Source: a virus. From it: a DNA stretch of 39,865 nt. The notes beneath the pieces are model-generated. The model was not told where the DNA came from and did not search any database. It saw only the letters and a program-made list of their open reading frames with translations. This document shows, piece by piece, positions 37,702-39,865 of the stretch. The number at the start of each line of letters is the position of its first letter. The stretch's first letter is position 1. Where the stretch lies: IMG/VR virus record IMGVR_UViG_3300028393_000144, positions 1 to 39,865 of that record, one strand, 5' to 3'. The position numbers and the translations under genes are program-made.

Positions 37702-37741
37702 GGGTGTTCAGGTCTTGAACCTGAATGACTGCCAGTCACCC
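37702..37741 (-). ncRNA. Three-way-junction element with tRNA T-arm-like hairpin
   Basis: GGGTG (37702-37706) and CACCC (37737-37741) form an outer stem enclosing a 7-bp hairpin (37707-37713 with 37719-37725) and a small ACT/AGT hairpin (37728-37736). On the minus strand the larger hairpin reads as TCAGG-TTCAAGA-CCTGA, matching tRNA T-arm positions 49-65. No D or anticodon arm is found, so it is not a tRNA. It starts 7 bases after the LysM stop. It may be a processing signal or a tRNA remnant. Confidence 0.45.
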
Positions 37742-37747
37742 TATTTA

Positions 37748-39358
37748 TTAAATTATGCCTAAGGTCTTTGTTCCAAGTGCTGAACGACCGATAGCACTTG
37801 TACCACCAAAGGCTGCTGCACCAGTTGCCTGAATACGAGCTGCCTTCAACTGTGCTGCTACATCTCCACCAAACTCAGCAGAGATTGCTTCTTGGGCCCC
37901 ATAATTTTCGCCATAGATCTGTGCCAATGCACCAGTAGTTTGAAGATCTTTTTGAACCTTTGAATAGGCTTGGCGTTGTTGACCATAAGTCAAGTTACCT
38001 GCACCATATTGCTGACCAATGTTAGCTTGTTCTTTACTTAGCCCTGAAATAAGGGCTGCTGCTGTATTCATATTCTTACCAGCAATAGATTCAAGGATTG
38101 GTTGACCCTTGGTTGGATCAGCAAAGTATGCTGTCAAAGCTTCATCGCCAATACCGTATAGGTCTTTAAGTTGACCACGAATACCCGGATCTGTTGACTT
38201 AACAAAGTCGCTATAGGCTTGCATTGTATTAGCAACATCTGTCACATTGTAATTGTTCTTTAAGAATGTTTGGAAATCTGCTGTCTGGTCATAGAAACCT
38301 TTTGGAGCATTATATGCTTGCATTGTCTTCTGGTACTCATCTTCCATACCAACAATGGTCTTCTCATCTAATGCCTTAAATCCATTGGCTAAACGATCTT
38401 CATTGACTTTACCAAAGCGATCATAGTAAGACTTGGTATTGATAAGTGCTAAATAGAATCCTTCTGATGAAGTAGGGATTTCGTCAAATGCTTTACCAAA
38501 TCTATCTTTACCTGTGCCATTATAGATGTTAACAATTTCTTGTCCAAGCTCTGCCATACCTGCTTGGGCAAAGCGTTCTTTGGTAATCTCAAATGCTGAT
38601 TTACGCTGGGCGTTAAGGGCATCAGTTTTGGCTTGGTTCTGTTGATCCTGAAGTTGCTTGAGAAGAGCTGCATTATTGTCAGCCATCATCTTATTTATTT
38701 GATCTGTAGTAAGACCGGGTTGGGATTTAGTTCCTGTAATCTCAGATGTTCCATCTGAATAAAATGTTGTAAATGTTCCATCACCATTAGCAGCAATTCT
38801 AGTTACGGTTTTACCTGTTGATGTTTTGGTTCCAGTAATTTCAGTAGTGCCATCGCTATATGTAACAGTAAATGTTCCATCACCATTAGGAACGGTTGAT
38901 ACTGTAGTTTTACCACTAGCAGCAGATCCAGCAGTTGGAACATATTCACCAGTTGTTGGATCTAACTTAAATGGGGCTGTTGGATTTACAGCAGTTCCAG
39001 ATTCATCTACATATCCAGTAGCAGTACGAGTTGAACCTACTGGAATTGGCCCAGTAAACATTCCATTGGCTGGGTTTCCTTGAGTAAGACCAGTTGGAGT
39101 TCCAGAAGCTTCAGCAACACCGGCAGCAGTAGATGTATCTACAGTTTTTCCAACACCTTGATCCCCAGCTACTGGAGTTTTAGCAGGGATTGCTACAGAT
39201 GAACCATTAAAGATTGCTGTTTGACCGGCTTCAACACGAGCTGCAATGGTGGCATTGCGTGGGTCAGCAAGAATTGCTGAGACTGTAGTTCCGTTTGCCT
39301 TAGCAATACCGGAAAGCGTATCTCCAGATTTTACTGGAACTTTAGCTGTTTGTGCCAT
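37748..39358 (-). CDS. LysM-domain virion protein, 536 aa
   Basis: Residues about 8-57 form a LysM domain (VKSGDTLSGIAKANGTTVSAIL ... VEAGQTAIF), a peptidoglycan-binding fold. Residues about 150-215 hold two tandem repeats of NGDGTF(T)V/TYSDGTTEITGTK type. From about residue 220 to 500 the protein is helical and hydrophilic, with an AYxxxK-like helical pattern, and it ends Ala/Gly-rich (AAAFGGTSAIGRSALG). With the 600-, 269- and 1965-aa proteins it is probably part of the ejected or internal virion set, LysM helping at the host wall. The start overlaps the 600-aa stop by one base. Confidence 0.85.
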   Translation of the reverse strand: MAQTAKVPVKSGDTLSGIAKANGTTVSAILADPRNATIAARVEAGQTAIFNGSSVAIPAKTPVAGDQGVGKTVDTSTAAGVAEASGTPTGLTQGNPANGMFTGPIPVGSTRTATGYVDESGTAVNPTAPFKLDPTTGEYVPTAGSAASGKTTVSTVPNGDGTFTVTYSDGTTEITGTKTSTGKTVTRIAANGDGTFTTFYSDGTSEITGTKSQPGLTTDQINKMMADNNAALLKQLQDQQNQAKTDALNAQRKSAFEITKERFAQAGMAELGQEIVNIYNGTGKDRFGKAFDEIPTSSEGFYLALINTKSYYDRFGKVNEDRLANGFKALDEKTIVGMEDEYQKTMQAYNAPKGFYDQTADFQTFLKNNYNVTDVANTMQAYSDFVKSTDPGIRGQLKDLYGIGDEALTAYFADPTKGQPILESIAGKNMNTAAALISGLSKEQANIGQQYGAGNLTYGQQRQAYSKVQKDLQTTGALAQIYGENYGAQEAISAEFGGDVAAQLKAARIQATGAAAFGGTSAIGRSALGTKTLGII

Positions 39359-39865
39359 TACCCGATTACTCCGAATCTGCTAAATACATCTAGCGTTTTT
39401 GAATCTAAGTTTTGTCTAGCGTTAGATGTATATTGCCAACGACTATCCTTGTATAAATTTTGTTCAAACTCCCACAACGGTGTTACTTCTGTGCTTGTCT
39501 TATCTCCTACTGTTGTAGTTTTGCCCATCATTGCCTTACGAATAGTTGGATCCTCAAGATCCAATGACCCTTCAGGAATCTCAAGGATTCTTTGAACTGC
39601 TCCGATATAAGGACTTGCGATAGATAGAACTGACTCACCATTCATAATGCGATCTTTGAATGCTGGGAATAGTTTTACTGCTTCATTGCGAAGGTTCTCA
39701 TCAATAGCCTCAGTAGATGTATCACCTAGATAAGCCATCTGACCAAGGTTTGCAGCAGACTCAGCAGTAAGGCTTAGACCGTATTGCTTATACTTTGTCT
39801 TAACCATTGTGATGTTAGAAGCAATAGCCATCTGGACATCTGGTTGTGCAAGGTATTGTGGGCTG
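39358..39865 (-). CDS. Virion-associated protein, C-terminal part (continuation of the gene at 1-1443)
   Basis: Open to the right window edge and in frame with the gene starting at 1443. The segment past the overlap adds about 119 residues. It contains GLSLTAESAANLGQMAYLGDTSTEAI and VLSIASPYIGAVQRILEIPEGSLDLEDPTIRKAMMG, then WEFEQNLYKDSRWQYTSNARQ near the end. These resemble conserved motifs of internal proteins in aquatic phages, though no family name is certain. An ATG at 39831 lies inside the gene and is not its start. Confidence 0.82.
   Translation of the reverse strand, partial: SPQYLAQPDVQMAIASNITMVKTKYKQYGLSLTAESAANLGQMAYLGDTSTEAIDENLRNEAVKLFPAFKDRIMNGESVLSIASPYIGAVQRILEIPEGSLDLEDPTIRKAMMGKTTTVGDKTSTEVTPLWEFEQNLYKDSRWQYTSNARQNLDSKTLDVFSRFGVIG
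39718..39865. repeat. Right copy of 148-bp terminal overlap
   Basis: Matches 1-148 with three differences (39718, 39724, 39739). All three are at third codon positions of the gene on the minus strand and change no amino acid. Confidence 0.93.

Noticed and set aside
37700-37745. Possible tRNA gene from the perfect T-arm-like (or anticodon-arm-like, CAA) hairpin
   Set aside because: No matching D arm, second arm or 7-bp acceptor stem can be placed on either strand; kept only as a folded element.
1-39865. Temperate lifestyle
   Set aside because: No integrase, excisionase, partition genes or repressor/Cro pair is visible in the closed genome; the inverted repeats alone do not support attachment sites.

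Overview
The window is an essentially complete, circularly closed genome of a tailed, podovirus-like phage. The first 148 bases (1-148) are repeated at the end (39718-39865). A gene that runs off the left edge on the minus strand continues in frame from the right edge, so the molecule closes to about 39,717 bp. The host is probably an actinobacterium. The evidence is a WhiB-family Fe-S regulator, an Rpf (resuscitation-promoting factor)-like muralytic protein, a DUF4192-like protein and a DUF2746-like membrane protein, all typical of actinobacteria and their phages. The modest, clearly not high G+C, tiny overlapping genes and tight packing fit phages of low-GC freshwater Actinobacteria; that last step is inference.

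Layout. (1) Late genes, minus strand, run from 12590 down through 1, across the circular junction, and on from 39865 to 24068: terminase with an N-terminal HTH, portal, three small proteins, a 1965-aa giant virion protein, a 269-aa protein, a 600-aa protein split by the window ends, and a 536-aa LysM protein. After a 162-bp intergenic region with a promoter candidate and a folded element come scaffold, major capsid protein, connector-type proteins, a proteasome/HslV-like Ntn protease, a run of small Lys-rich proteins, tail proteins and fibres, then the lysis block (single-TM holin-like, methyltransferase, secreted Pro-rich protein, 51-aa TM protein, CHAP endolysin, holin), closed by a strong terminator at 24020-24047. 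(2) Replication/regulation genes, minus strand, run from 23785 to 17209: a 51-aa protein, glycosyltransferase-like, RecB/Cas4-like nuclease, zinc-finger protein, WhiB, DnaB/RecA-like ATPase, Hjc-like nuclease, a primase split over two frames, a DUF1599/Nmad1 protein, a sigma-70-like factor, a PD-(D/E)XK-like protein and a zinc ribbon. (3) An early-type plus-strand block of small proteins (13421-17129) ends in an Rpf-like protein. It meets block 2 at a terminator (17164-17210).

Blocks 1 and 3 diverge from an 830-bp non-coding region (12591-13420) with hairpins, a 10-bp tandem repeat and a G-quadruplex-forming tract; it is the best candidate for origin, packaging and early control. In block 3, three gene units each start with a hairpin followed by a near-identical leader motif (CCTACAGAA, twice preceded by CCAACCAA). 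The same DNA is strikingly rich in TCGA and GANTC. No integrase, repressor, DNA polymerase, RNA polymerase or canonical tRNA gene was seen, so the phage looks lytic and dependent on host polymerases, steered by its own sigma-like and WhiB-like factors.
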